Shown here: positions 1 through 8,446 of the stretch, one piece after another | Numbering within the stretch: the first letter of the stretch is position 1 | Layout of the letters: the number at the start of each line of letters is the position of its first letter | Origin: Acidobacteriaceae bacterium | GTDB lineage: Bacteria; Acidobacteriota; Terriglobia; Terriglobales; SbA1 | Assembly: GCA_003136335.1 (NCBI GenBank) | Contig: PLEA01000503.1 | Location: 2,499 to 20,761, forward strand | Length of the DNA: 18,263 bases | Direction of reading: 5' to 3' | Position numbers and translations under genes: made by a program | Notes under the pieces: generated by a model | Database searches by the model: none | Seen by the model: only the letters and a program-made list of their open reading frames with translations | Told to the model about the DNA's origin: nothing

Positions 1-8
1 CGTGAGAA

Positions 9-100
9 CCTGTGCCGTCCCTGCGGGACTTGGTTCCTCTTTTCCGCTTACCCCCGGACTTACGTCCGGGGCTAATATATGCCGCCGCTGCGCGGCTGGA
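9..100. repeat. Composite triple-hairpin intergenic repeat
   Basis: Three short palindromes follow each other. The first is GTCCC-TGC-GGGAC (17-29), the second an 8-bp stem CCCCGGAC/GTCCGGGG with loop TTAC (52-71), the third GCCGC-TGC-GCGGC (84-96). All three have tiny loops and the stems are separated by about 13-22 nt. This arrangement looks like the REP-like composite repeats that recur between genes in acidobacterial genomes; that is from memory and unchecked. It lies downstream of the minus-strand gene ending at 184. No coding sequence is supported in 1-183. Confidence 0.7.
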
Positions 101-183
101 TCTCGGTTGGTTCGTACCACCGCTTTCCCAAAGGTAAGGTAGCAGACAAAAGCAAGCTCTCGGCACAGAGTTCGTACCCCCGT

Positions 184-819
184 TCACCAGCGCCTGGTGC
201 CGAAGGTCTTCCGGACGCCCACGGTCATGTAGCGGCCCCAGGGGCCGTTATTGCCCAGATCGGCGACGCCCAGGTTTTTGTCACGCGCGCCTAGACGATC
301 GAACAGGAAGTGCTGGGTCACGCGAAACTCGAATCCCTTGTCGATATAGATCCCGACTCCCCAGGAGTGCTCAATTCCGATCGCATCCGGCGACCAAGTA
401 TAGAGCGTCTTCGGTATTGTCTTGCCGAACAGGAATGTGGGCGCTCCGTACACCATGAACCTGCGCAGCGGACCGCGGCCAAAGGGACGAACTTCCAGAA
501 TTCCCGATAGCATGTAGCGCGCGAATAGGCTGCAGGGCGCGTTGACGCCGCCGTACTGCCCCGCGTTGCCGGCACAGAGATTGGGATCAATCTCGTTATG
601 CGGAGGCGCCAGGTCAAACTGTGCCCAGCCCCAGAGCATGCCCCGCGGGAAAAACATGCGCTCCTCGGGATCCGCCTCGTGCCAACCGCCCTGCGAAGTA
701 TTGTTTGGCGAACCATTACCCTGAGAGCCATTCGCCTGCGAATTTAAAGACGAGGCAATTTGCGCTGCCGCCATCGAGAGGAGTACAGGAACTGCGAACA
801 GCCATGCCCACCTTTTCAT
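184..819 (-). CDS. Exported protein, probable small outer-membrane beta-barrel, unknown function
   Basis: 211 aa. Residues 1-20 form a classical signal peptide (MKRW, hydrophobic core, cleavage near AAA-Q). Then comes a Ser/Asn/Gly/Gln-rich linker (about 24-45) and a domain with alternating hydrophobic and aromatic residues. The protein ends in a strand-like segment (YMTVGVRKTFG) of the kind that closes outer-membrane barrels. Two cysteines (in NLCAG and NAPCS) flank a Gly-rich loop and could form a disulfide. The start is supported by GGAGG at 824-828 on the minus strand, 4 nt before ATG. I do not recognise the family. The barrel assignment is inferred from composition only. A soluble periplasmic protein is the alternative. 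Confidence 0.75.
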   Translation of the reverse strand: MKRWAWLFAVPVLLSMAAAQIASSLNSQANGSQGNGSPNNTSQGGWHEADPEERMFFPRGMLWGWAQFDLAPPHNEIDPNLCAGNAGQYGGVNAPCSLFARYMLSGILEVRPFGRGPLRRFMVYGAPTFLFGKTIPKTLYTWSPDAIGIEHSWGVGIYIDKGFEFRVTQHFLFDRLGARDKNLGVADLGNNGPWGRYMTVGVRKTFGTRRW

Positions 820-1227
820 TGAGCCTCCGAAATGAGTTCAGTCCTTCTGATTATGGCTTGCCGGACTCCAGACAGGCGTGCATGCTTGGCTGGGGATGGC
901 AGGATTCGACGAGAGTCCGGTTGAGTAGAGCGCACCATTGTAACCTGCACGGGCCGCGAAACCGGGGCGGGCGCGGGGATGCAGACAGTTTGCTTTTTGG
1001 CAAAAAGACTCCTGACGCTTCCCAACTCGCCTGGGCTTGGACCCGCCTGAGCCTAAGCCTTCTCAACGAACTCCGTGACGCCTTCCAGAATTCATATCCC
1101 ATACCCGATTTATTCCATTCATAGTACGTTCACACTAGGGAATAGCCATAACCCACGCCAAAACAAGGGTCTGCGGTTTGGTGGGCGGATTGCACAAAGG
1201 AGAGATACGGCGCAACCCAGGAACCCT
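820..1227. other. Gap without a supported gene (408 bp)
   Basis: This gap lies between two divergently transcribed genes, so it should hold both promoters. I could not define a convincing -35/-10 pair for either. It contains an 8-bp perfect inverted repeat, CCGGACTC at 861-868 and GAGTCCGG at 913-920, spanning 60 bp. It also holds a small TTTGC/GCAAA hairpin near 988-1005. Open frames here lack ribosome binding sites and recognisable products. Confidence 0.5.
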
Positions 1228-1569
1228 ATGCCCCAAGAGATTTCCGTCTCGTACCAGGCGATCAAGAGCAAGGTCTACCGATTGATCGATTCCCTTGTGG
1301 TCGGTGAAAAGAGCGAGGCTGAGGTGCAGGAGTCTATCCACCGCTGGTGGGCCCTGATCCATCCGGCCGACCGGCCCATCGCCCAGAAATACTTATTGAT
1401 GGTGCTGGGGCGCTCCGCTTCCGCCTTGGACTGCATGGGAGACGCGTTTCTTTCGGTGAGCACTTGTGAAGTAGCCCGACCGCAAATGGCCGATTCCCCG
1501 CTTCCGGGCAAACGCATGCGCCTGCTGGAACGAATGGTTAAGGAAAACTCGGTCCGAACTGCTGTCTAG
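1228..1569 (+). CDS. Hypothetical small protein
   Basis: 113 aa. The ATG at 1228 is chosen because AGGA at 1219-1222 is well placed; the longer frame from 1075 would add a low-complexity, Pro/Arg-rich stretch with no such signal. The N-terminal half looks helical and charged (YQAIKSKVYRLIDSLVVGEK, then EAEVQESIHRWW). The middle holds a short hydrophobic patch (KYLLMVLGRSASALDCM). The C-terminus is basic. There is no signal peptide, clear transmembrane segment or catalytic motif. I do not recognise the family. It is probably an acidobacterial conserved hypothetical. Confidence 0.55.
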   Translation: MPQEISVSYQAIKSKVYRLIDSLVVGEKSEAEVQESIHRWWALIHPADRPIAQKYLLMVLGRSASALDCMGDAFLSVSTCEVARPQMADSPLPGKRMRLLERMVKENSVRTAV

Positions 1570-1685
1570 TCCGGTTCCAATCGGCCGCGAGACACAAAAT
1601 TTACATTTCTCTGGTTGCGTTGAGTCTCCGTTCGTCTGTATCTTTAGTCTCATCCCTGCAGAAATTTGCAACATAGGAGTCAGGA

Positions 1686-2261
1686 ATGAGACCATCCGCC
1701 GTAAGACTGGGTAAGGTAGGAAGCTTTCTTGCTTTCGGAGTGCTCCTAATTATGGCCACATCGCTGTTTGCAGGCTCGGGTGTCTACAGCTTCACGCTCA
1801 ACTCCATCGACGGCAAGCCGACGCCACTGGCCGACTACAAGGGCAAGGTCGTTCTTCTGGTGAACGTCGCCAGCCAGTGCGGCTACACTCCGCAATACAG
1901 CGCGCTCGAAGCCATTTACGAGAAGTACAAGGACCAAGGCTTCGTGATCCTCGGCTTCCCGGCCAACAACTTCGGGGCGCAGGAGCCGGGGACGAACGAG
2001 GAGATCAAGACTTTCTGTACACGGAAATACAGCGTGACCTTCCCGATGTATTCGAAAATCTCCGTGAAGGGAGCAGACCAGGCGCCGCTGTACTCCTACC
2101 TGACAAAGGAAACGAACTCCGGCATTGCTGGAGACATCAAGTGGAACTTCACGAAGTTCCTGATGGATCGCGACGGCAAGGTCGTTCAGCGCTTCGAACC
2201 GGCGGTGACGCCGGATTCAAAGGAAGTGACTGCGGCGATCGAGAAGCAGTTGAAGCCGTAA
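1686..2261 (+). CDS. Exported Cys-type glutathione peroxidase (thioredoxin-fold thiol peroxidase)
   Basis: 191 aa. A signal sequence or anchor (about 1-30) precedes a complete GPx domain, so the enzyme should act in the periplasm. It reduces H2O2 and organic hydroperoxides. The catalytic tetrad is visible: Cys65 in NVASQCGYTPQY (Cys, not selenocysteine), Gln99 in FGAQEPG, and Trp153-Asn154 in KWNFTKF. Cys111 in FCTRKY sits at the resolving-cysteine position of thioredoxin-dependent GPx enzymes. The donor is therefore probably thioredoxin-like rather than glutathione. AGGAG at 1675-1679 is 6 nt before the ATG. It heads an oxidative-stress block with the OxyR-like regulator and DPSL ferritin downstream, but it is convergent to the regulator and no OxyR site is evident in front of it. 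The exported location is unusual for the family. Confidence 0.95.
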   Translation: MRPSAVRLGKVGSFLAFGVLLIMATSLFAGSGVYSFTLNSIDGKPTPLADYKGKVVLLVNVASQCGYTPQYSALEAIYEKYKDQGFVILGFPANNFGAQEPGTNEEIKTFCTRKYSVTFPMYSKISVKGADQAPLYSYLTKETNSGIAGDIKWNFTKFLMDRDGKVVQRFEPAVTPDSKEVTAAIEKQLKP

Positions 2262-2265
2262 ACGC

Positions 2266-2280
2266 GCTCCGTCCTGGAGC
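2266..2280. terminator. Weak hairpin between convergent genes
   Basis: A 5-bp stem, GCTCC/GGAGC with a 5-nt loop, lies just after the peroxidase stop codon and before the convergent regulator's stop at 2331. There is no good T-run on either strand. A bidirectional terminator role is only a guess. Confidence 0.3.
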
Positions 2281-2330
2281 CTGAGTTTGTGGCTGGCGAT
2301 TTCGTCACGTTTGGACCAACCCCTAGCCAC

Positions 2331-3218
2331 TCATCCCTTCGAGAGCGCACTCTGATTCTGCAAATGTCGCAGGAAGGCGCGGTGTACGCGGCTGCGAAAG
2401 TGTTGTTTGAGCTGCAGGATTCCCACGCGCCGGTAAGCGCCTTCATCGGCGAGGGGCAGGAAACGGCAGCCTTCCCGTTTCTCTACCGCCATCTCGGGCA
2501 CCACCGAAACTCCTGTCCCGGCGGCCACCATGGCCAGGATCGTCGTGAATTGACCGCTTTCAAACACCACATTGGGTTGCAAGCGGGCGCGTCCGCAGGC
2601 CGCCAGAGTGTTTTCGCGAAAGCAATGGCCCTCCTTGAGCAAGAGGAATGGATCGTTTTCGATCTGCGAAAGATGGACGCGGGGCGCCGAACCCAGCCGA
2701 TGACTCGCGGGAACAACCACGTAAAGCCGTTCGCGAAAGAGTTCACGACTCAAACAGTGGGCGGTGTGCACTGGCAGCGCAAGCAGAGCCAGATCCACCG
2801 TGCCCTCGTGGAGCAGGTTAAGGAGTTCGCTGGTGACTCCTTCGACTACGCTGATCTGAATTCGCGGAAACATCCGGGCAAAACTCGCCAGACAGGAAGG
2901 CAGAAAATAGGGCGCGATGGTGGGGATGGCTCCGATCACCAGCCGTCCGCGCTCGGCTCCCGCCATCTCCTGGATTTCCAACTTGGCGTCGGCCACCTGG
3001 CGAACAATCGCCTCGGCTCGCGGCAGGAAGGCCTCGCCCAGTTGGGTTAAGCGAACGGTGCGTCCCAGCCGATCGAATAGCCGCGTTCCCAGTTCATCCT
3101 CAAGCTTGCGCACCTGTTGGGAAAGTGAGGGCTGGGCGAGATGTTCCTGTTGCGCGGCGCGGGTAAAGCTGCCGGTCCGGGCGACTGCGCAAAAATAGCG
3201 GAGCTGATGAATCTGCAT
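2331..3218 (-). CDS. oxyR: LysR-family regulator, OxyR-like peroxide sensor
   Basis: 295 aa from the ATG at 3218. The reading frame runs further upstream, but only to a TTG inside a palindromic repeat. The N-terminal winged helix-turn-helix is typical of LysR proteins (LRYFCAVARTGSFTRAAQQ, then QPSLSQQVRKLEDELG). The effector domain contains GHCFRENTLAAC, which places Cys199 and Cys208 at the same spacing, and even the same residue numbers, as the redox pair of E. coli OxyR (GHCLRDQ...C). This supports direct H2O2 sensing through a Cys199-Cys208 disulfide. It is divergent from a DPSL ferritin gene, a typical OxyR target, and convergent with a peroxidase gene. No Shine-Dalgarno is seen. Instead a 15-bp hairpin begins 7 nt upstream of the ATG. 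Other LysR specificities remain possible because the rest of the domain was not compared. Confidence 0.88.
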   Translation of the reverse strand: MQIHQLRYFCAVARTGSFTRAAQQEHLAQPSLSQQVRKLEDELGTRLFDRLGRTVRLTQLGEAFLPRAEAIVRQVADAKLEIQEMAGAERGRLVIGAIPTIAPYFLPSCLASFARMFPRIQISVVEGVTSELLNLLHEGTVDLALLALPVHTAHCLSRELFRERLYVVVPASHRLGSAPRVHLSQIENDPFLLLKEGHCFRENTLAACGRARLQPNVVFESGQFTTILAMVAAGTGVSVVPEMAVEKREGCRFLPLADEGAYRRVGILQLKQHFRSRVHRAFLRHLQNQSALSKG

Positions 3219-3225
3219 TTTCGAG

Positions 3226-3257
3226 TCGTAGGGACGTTGCAAGCAACGTCTCTACGA
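3226..3257. repeat. 15-bp-arm palindromic repeat in the regulator's leader
   Basis: The left arm (3226-3240) and right arm (3243-3257) are reverse complements except at one position, with a 2-nt AA centre. The core is GACGTTGC-AA-GCAACGTC, bounded by CGTAG/CTACG. It resembles the short dispersed palindromes built on GTAGAGACGTTGC found in several phyla (recollection, unchecked). It lies within the oxyR-like 5' leader, and its edge is 7 nt from the start codon. Confidence 0.75.
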
Positions 3258-3262
3258 GTGCT

Positions 3263-3299
3263 AAAGGAAACAACTATGCTTGAAATAGTAACTATATCT
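3263..3299. promoter_or_regulatory. Candidate OxyR operator
   Basis: The OxyR motif is four tetranucleotides, ATAG-N7-CTAT-N7-ATAG-N7-CTAT. Here the register reads AAAG (3263-3266), CTAT (3274-3277), ATAG (3285-3288) and ATCT (3296-3299), all with 7-nt spacers. The two central elements are perfect and the outer ones partial, for 13 of 16 matches. It lies in the gap between the OxyR-like gene and the DPSL gene, upstream of the latter's ribosome binding site. An A/T-rich -10-like stretch (TATATCTT, 3293-3300) overlaps its end. The site is seen in the sequence; OxyR binding is inferred. Confidence 0.55.
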
Positions 3300-3351
3300 T
3301 AGACCTATGCCACACCGGGCGCTAGAGTGGAAGCGAAAAGGAGGCTATTTC

Positions 3352-3972
3352 ATGCCTGAGAAGCAGAAAGTCCCGGTGGTGAAAGCAGGCGACGTCACCC
3401 AGCGGGTCGGAGTGGAAGTCATCCGCGCACGCGGAGTAGACGTCGAGAAGCTGATCAAAATGTTAATCGCCAACGCGGCCGCAGAATTTGCCAGCACCTA
3501 TTACTACTACACGATCCTTCGCATGCACCTTGCCGGCCACGAAGACTACAAAGAAATCTGTGAGGATGCGCGTCTGGAGGACCGCGCTCATTGGGAACTG
3601 ATTGTGCCTCGCATTTACGAACTGGGTGGCGAGTTGCCGAATGACTTGCCTGCGTTTCACGACCAGGCGGGCTGTCGCGCAGCCAAACTGCCCGATCCGC
3701 CGACGGCGGTGAACATTCTGACTCTGCTGCTGGAGTCGGAGCGCTGTGCGATCCGCAGTTGGATTGAGATTTGCGACTTGACCTTCGGCAAGGACCCGCG
3801 TACTTACGATATGGCGGCGCGGATTCTGAATGAAGAGATTGAGCACGAGGCCTGGTTCATCGAGCTGCTGGCCTATGAGCGGGATGGCAAGAGCATTCCT
3901 TCCGGTCACTTCCGACGCGGGGAGCCGGGACACGCCCCCTACAGCAAGAACACGGGCTTCTACAATCCGTAG
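3352..3972 (+). CDS. DPSL-type ferritin (Dps-like, thioferritin family)
   Basis: 206 aa. Start at ATG 3352 with a perfect AGGAGG (3339-3344) 7 nt upstream; the upstream ATG at 3307 has none. It is a four-helix ferritin-like domain. Likely di-iron ligands are Glu45 (AAAEF), Glu76/Asp77 and His80 (LEDRAHW), Glu128/Glu130 (LLESER), and Glu162/His165 (EEIEHEAW). Cys108 and Cys132 have a spacing close to the cysteine pair that distinguishes DPSL 'thioferritins' from ordinary Dps. Such proteins oxidise and store iron using H2O2 and protect DNA. A C-terminal tail of about 30 residues is polar. The gene is divergent from the OxyR-like gene with a candidate operator between them, and a ferredoxin gene follows. 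A bacterioferritin-like role is the alternative. Confidence 0.88.
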   Translation: MPEKQKVPVVKAGDVTQRVGVEVIRARGVDVEKLIKMLIANAAAEFASTYYYYTILRMHLAGHEDYKEICEDARLEDRAHWELIVPRIYELGGELPNDLPAFHDQAGCRAAKLPDPPTAVNILTLLLESERCAIRSWIEICDLTFGKDPRTYDMAARILNEEIEHEAWFIELLAYERDGKSIPSGHFRRGEPGHAPYSKNTGFYNP

Positions 3973-4002
3973 AACTCCGGCTAGAGTGGTCTTCGTCTAC
4001 AG

Positions 4003-4036
4003 TGGTTCTGCCTGGCTTCGCGGCCAGGCAGGACCA
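4003..4036. repeat. Strong hairpin between ferritin and ferredoxin genes
   Basis: A stem of about 14 bp has arms GGTTCTGCCTGGC (4004-4016) and GCCAGGCAGGACC (4023-4035), with one G-T pair, plus an outer T-A pair (4003/4036). The loop is TTCGCG. No T-run follows, so it is not a canonical terminator. It ends 9 nt before the ferredoxin ATG and contains the only Shine-Dalgarno-like sequence (AGGCAGGA). It may be a REP-like repeat or a translational or processing control element. Confidence 0.7.
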
Positions 4037-4045
4037 TCGCTAAAT

Positions 4046-4405
4046 ATGAATCAAGAGCCAGAGGTGTTTCAGATCGTGCTGCTGCTTTCCGACGACGAAC
4101 GCTCAATCCAGGTGAAACGGGAAGAACATATCTGGGACGCAGCTTTCGCCGCAGGCATTTCCCTCCCAGCGATGTGCCATCAGGGTTATTGTCTGACCTG
4201 TGCAGGCCGGCTGGAAAATGGAGGAGAAGTGGACCAGGCGGATTCGCTGGTATATTTCCCGGCGGATCGCGAGGCGGGATTCATTCTGCCCTGCACTGGG
4301 AAACCGCGCTCCGACTTGCGAATCCGCACCCAACAGCAGAACCAGATGCGCGAATTTCGAAAACGGAGTGGACTTCCCGCGCCGTATTCGTGGAGCAAGG
4401 ATTAG
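4046..4405 (+). CDS. Plant-type [2Fe-2S] ferredoxin
   Basis: 119 aa. A beta-grasp ferredoxin fold carries the cluster signature C-X4-C-X2-C-X30-C: Cys44, Cys49, Cys52 (MCHQGYCLTC) and Cys83 (ILPCTG). The N-terminal part (VFQIVLLLSDDERSIQVKREE) matches the family's first strands. It is a soluble cytoplasmic electron carrier. It lies 73 bp downstream of the DPSL ferritin and is probably co-transcribed. One possible role is supplying electrons for reduction of stored ferric iron, as Bfd ferredoxin does for bacterioferritin. That is inference, since Bfd is a different fold. The ribosome binding site is weak and buried in a hairpin. The C-terminal 25 residues are a polar extension. Confidence 0.9.
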   Translation: MNQEPEVFQIVLLLSDDERSIQVKREEHIWDAAFAAGISLPAMCHQGYCLTCAGRLENGGEVDQADSLVYFPADREAGFILPCTGKPRSDLRIRTQQQNQMREFRKRSGLPAPYSWSKD

Positions 4406-4411
4406 AGCTGG

Positions 4412-4424
4412 GGGCCAGCGGCCC
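4412..4424 (+). terminator. GC-rich mini-hairpin after ferredoxin
   Basis: GGGCC-AGC-GGCCC lies 7 nt after the ferredoxin stop codon and is followed by AAATAG rather than a T-run. It may mark the 3' end of the ferritin-ferredoxin transcript, but the missing T-tract keeps this tentative. Confidence 0.35.
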
Positions 4425-4558
4425 AAATAGCATCGAACAGCGAAGGACTTATCAACAGTTCCTTTCGGTTTGCCCGTAATTCGGGAGCAGTCAATTTACG
4501 ATTAGATGGCGATGAAGTGTTCCGGATCAGCTTTCTGACGAGGTCGATGGAGTTGATC

Positions 4559-4586
4559 TTGCAGAACCGCTGAAGAGCAGTATAAT
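4559..4586 (+). promoter_or_regulatory. Probable sigma-70-type promoter for the secreted protein gene
   Basis: A perfect -10 hexamer TATAAT (4581-4586) lies 16 bp after TTGCAG (4559-4564), which keeps the TTG of the -35 consensus. The predicted start of transcription is about 30 nt before the ATG at 4625, leaving room for the ribosome binding site AAGGAG at 4608-4613. Confidence 0.5.
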
Positions 4587-4624
4587 TCGAGCGAATCGGT
4601 GCTGAAAAAGGAGATCCCAATCGT

Positions 4625-5662
4625 ATGCCCTCCTTTCGCGCTTCCTTGCGTAAACTCAAGGTTTCGTATGTTCTGGAATTCGCCTCGCTATTTTTGATTC
4701 CTACAGGCATCCTCCTACCCAATGCTGCGGGACATGGATCGGTGGACGCTCAAGAAAGTGGGCCACTACCGCAATCCTCAGAGCCATGCCCTCAAGAGCC
4801 GCAGGCTCAACAGCCGCAGGCTCCGGTATCGAAGTACGATAAGGCCATCTTTCTGAAGCCGATTCCAAACGATCAGCTCGCATTTCTGAATCAGGTCGCG
4901 GGAAAGCCTTCGGGTGACGCCGTTCGAGACAAACAATTCCGCAAATTAATGCAGACCGTGATCCCCAATCCCATGTTTCATTACGGCTGGGACATGCCGC
5001 TTGCCGACGCGCTCGACGCGGTGCTGAAAGGTTCGCCTCAGCCTGTTCAGATCCGCGACGGGAGATACGTGATCGTGTCCGGCCGGAGTGGGCCCTACCT
5101 TGCGGGCCGAGGATTTATATGGATTGATATGCACGATGGCGTCGCCTTGGGCGGGTTCTACTTCCATCCAACGAATGGCGAACCTACGCCGTCGGTCACA
5201 GTTTTTTCCAGGCAGGTGAAGAAAAAATCCCTCGGGCTGAGCCAGCTTCCCCCAGCATTTGCAGAGGACTTGAGCCGCTGGTCCCGGGAATTGAGCGTTC
5301 CGCCCGTTACTACACGCTATTTCATCGGCGGCATCAGCAAAAAGATTCTGCTGGAGCACGATGAAGATTATTGTGCGCCTGTGGTCGAGACGACCGCGCC
5401 CTCTGAAAACGATTGCGAACAGATGAATGCGGACGCCGCCGACGTCGATATGAACGCTGCCTCTTATCTGGACCAGACTCACTACGCAACCAATGCGACG
5501 GCGTGGATGATCACTGATCCGGACCAGATCGCATGGATTCAGGTCCGGGACAACACCTGCAGGGTTGGTCCGGATCCGCTGGGATGCCACATCCGTATGA
5601 CGCGCGAACGCACGCACGTGATCATCAGGCGAAATCCCATGCCACATCTACCGCATGGGTAG
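4625..5662 (+). CDS. Secreted protein of unknown function
   Basis: 345 aa. Residues 1-43 form a long signal sequence (basic start, hydrophobic FASLFLIPTGILL, cleavage probably near VDAQ). A Pro/Gln/Glu-rich linker follows (about 44-70), then a folded domain of about 270 residues. The domain has aromatic and glycine-rich stretches (GRGFIWIDMHDGVALGGFYF) and cysteines in the C-terminal half (DYCAPV, NDCEQ, NTCRV, LGCHI), which suggests two disulfides in an exported protein. AAGGAG at 4608-4613 supports the start. I recognise no family or catalytic motif. It stands alone, between the ferredoxin gene and the convergent glnA. Confidence 0.75.
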   Translation: MPSFRASLRKLKVSYVLEFASLFLIPTGILLPNAAGHGSVDAQESGPLPQSSEPCPQEPQAQQPQAPVSKYDKAIFLKPIPNDQLAFLNQVAGKPSGDAVRDKQFRKLMQTVIPNPMFHYGWDMPLADALDAVLKGSPQPVQIRDGRYVIVSGRSGPYLAGRGFIWIDMHDGVALGGFYFHPTNGEPTPSVTVFSRQVKKKSLGLSQLPPAFAEDLSRWSRELSVPPVTTRYFIGGISKKILLEHDEDYCAPVVETTAPSENDCEQMNADAADVDMNAASYLDQTHYATNATAWMITDPDQIAWIQVRDNTCRVGPDPLGCHIRMTRERTHVIIRRNPMPHLPHG

Positions 5663-5686
5663 CTGCGAACTAGTGAAGACTTCCAA

Positions 5687-5790
5687 GGCGGGTCGTTACC
5701 GTTGTATTCACAGTTGGGCCAACTCCCAGATGGTCGGGAAACCGGAGACTATGCGGTTGTTGGCGCAACATCGCCTGTAACGACCCAGCC
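5687..5790. repeat. Roughly 100-bp element bounded by perfect 10-bp inverted repeats
   Basis: GGGTCGTTAC (5690-5699) and GTAACGACCC (5777-5786) are perfect reverse complements. The stem extends by GGC/GCC (5687-5689, 5788-5790) past one bulged base. The interior contains two further hairpins, AGTTG-GGC-CAACT and TGTTG-GCG-CAACA. The whole could fold into a multi-branched structure on either strand. It fills most of the gap between two convergent genes. It could be a small non-autonomous element or a structured 3' RNA. No target-site duplication is visible and no protein is supported. Confidence 0.55.
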
Positions 5791-5828
5791 GAAAATATGC
5801 GAGATGCGTTCTAGCGCCAAAACTGCTG

Positions 5829-7241
<1,413 letters not shown>

Positions 7242-7419
7242 GAAGACTCCTTGCCGGGAAGCAAATCTGTTCGGAAATTTAGCGAACGGTCGCGGACAGT
7301 CCGGCAGGGGGCAGGCTGTTACAATCGGTCGCGTTGTGCAGACCGAGGAGTGTAAAGCCAGTCGCCAACGCTGGCAATTCGATTGTTCTTATAGCGGGGA
7401 TAACGCGACTTTATACTGA

Positions 7420-7533
7420 AGCTCTCAGCTCTCAGCTTTCAGCCATCCCGATTGGTTTCCGGGATCACAGCGCTGAACCGCTTTGGCTGATAGCCGATAG
7501 CTGACAGCTGACGGCTGACGGCTTAGAGCTTTC
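7420..7533. repeat. Two facing blocks of degenerate heptamer repeats
   Basis: The left block (7420-7447) reads AGCTCTC, AGCTCTC, AGCTTTC, AGCCATC. The right block (7485-7533) reads GGCTGAT, AGCCGAT, AGCTGAC, AGCTGAC, GGCTGAC, GGCTTAG, AGCTTTC. Every unit is exactly 7 nt. The left block is the reverse complement of the family, so the two blocks face each other as imperfect inverted repeats. Between them is a 6-bp hairpin ATCCCG/CGGGAT (7445-7465). The array ends 1 nt before the ATG of the LysR gene and occupies its whole proximal leader. Confidence 0.8.
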
Positions 7534-7534
7534 C

Positions 7535-8446
7535 ATGGACTTCGACCAGCTCGAAACCTTCCTCGAAGTGGCGCGGCACGCATCGTTCTCGCGCGCGGCG
7601 GAGAAGCGTTTCCGGACTCAGCCTGCGATTTCGTCGCAAATTCGCGGGCTTGAGGAGGAAGTCGGCGCTAAGCTGTTCGACCGCTCAGGCGGCAAAGTGT
7701 CTCTCACAGCCGCCGGCAAGGCCTTTCAGAAGTATGTCGAGGAGACTCTCGACGCTCGCAAGGCGATGCTCGTCTCCATTGCCGAGATGGAGCGCGTGCC
7801 CCGTGGCGAAATCATTGTGGGCGCGAATGAAGGCACCTGCCTGCACATCCTGCCCTATGTTTTTGCCGACTTCAAGAAACAATATCCTGACGTTTCGGTG
7901 AACATTAAACGGGCTGACTACGGCAAGATTCTCGAATCGATTATTGACAACTCGGTCGACTTCGGCGTCATTTCCCTTCCCGTAACCGACCCGCGCCTGA
8001 CGGTGGTGCTCATCCATCGCGATGAGTTGATTGTGATCGCGCCGCCGCAGCATCCTCTGGGAAAGATGAAGTCGACCACCATTGCCGACGTTGCCAAGTT
8101 TCCGCTGGTCGTTCCCAAGGCTGGACATACTCGGGATGCTATCGAGCAACTGTTTCACGAGCGCCGCCTGAAGCCAAACTTCACCATGGAACTGGATTCC
8201 AGCGAACTGCTGAAGCGCTTCGTGGCCGCCGACGTGGGCGTCGGATTCATCGCCCGGTCAAACGTGGAGGACGACGTTCGCGCCAAAGTTCTCGCCGCCA
8301 TTCCCATCGCCGACGCTCAGGTGCGCCGCGATCTGGCGCTGGTCTTCCGCAAAGATAAAGCTCTCAGCCGCGCCGCCCTGGCCTTCATTGACATTGCGGT
8401 GAAGCACAAATCCACGGAAGAATTGGTGCATACCCCAAGTCGATGA
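7535..8446 (+). CDS. LysR-family transcriptional regulator
   Basis: 303 aa. The N-terminal helix-turn-helix (LETFLEVARHASFSRAAEK, then TQPAISSQIRGLEEEVG) is followed by a linker helix and a full periplasmic-binding-like effector domain (about 90-300). The domain has RGEIIVGANEGT and a C-terminal FIARSNVEDD segment. This resembles the CysB/CbbR-like branch. The ligand is unknown and no redox cysteine pair is present. It is divergent from glnA, so regulation of nitrogen assimilation is a reasonable inference. It overlaps the following POTRA gene by 4 bp, implying translational coupling. There is no clear Shine-Dalgarno because heptamer repeats fill the leader up to the ATG. Confidence 0.93.
   Translation: MDFDQLETFLEVARHASFSRAAEKRFRTQPAISSQIRGLEEEVGAKLFDRSGGKVSLTAAGKAFQKYVEETLDARKAMLVSIAEMERVPRGEIIVGANEGTCLHILPYVFADFKKQYPDVSVNIKRADYGKILESIIDNSVDFGVISLPVTDPRLTVVLIHRDELIVIAPPQHPLGKMKSTTIADVAKFPLVVPKAGHTRDAIEQLFHERRLKPNFTMELDSSELLKRFVAADVGVGFIARSNVEDDVRAKVLAAIPIADAQVRRDLALVFRKDKALSRAALAFIDIAVKHKSTEELVHTPSR

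Noticed and set aside
79..294. 71-codon plus-strand frame at the left edge
   Set aside because: It starts inside a hairpin repeat and runs antisense into the 184-819 gene.
7242..7419. Sigma-54 promoter for glnA
   Set aside because: GG and GC dinucleotides near TTGGCGACTGG do not have the -24/-12 spacing.
7420..7533. CRISPR-like array
   Set aside because: The units are 7 nt, contiguous and without spacers, and there are no cas genes. It is a microsatellite-like array.
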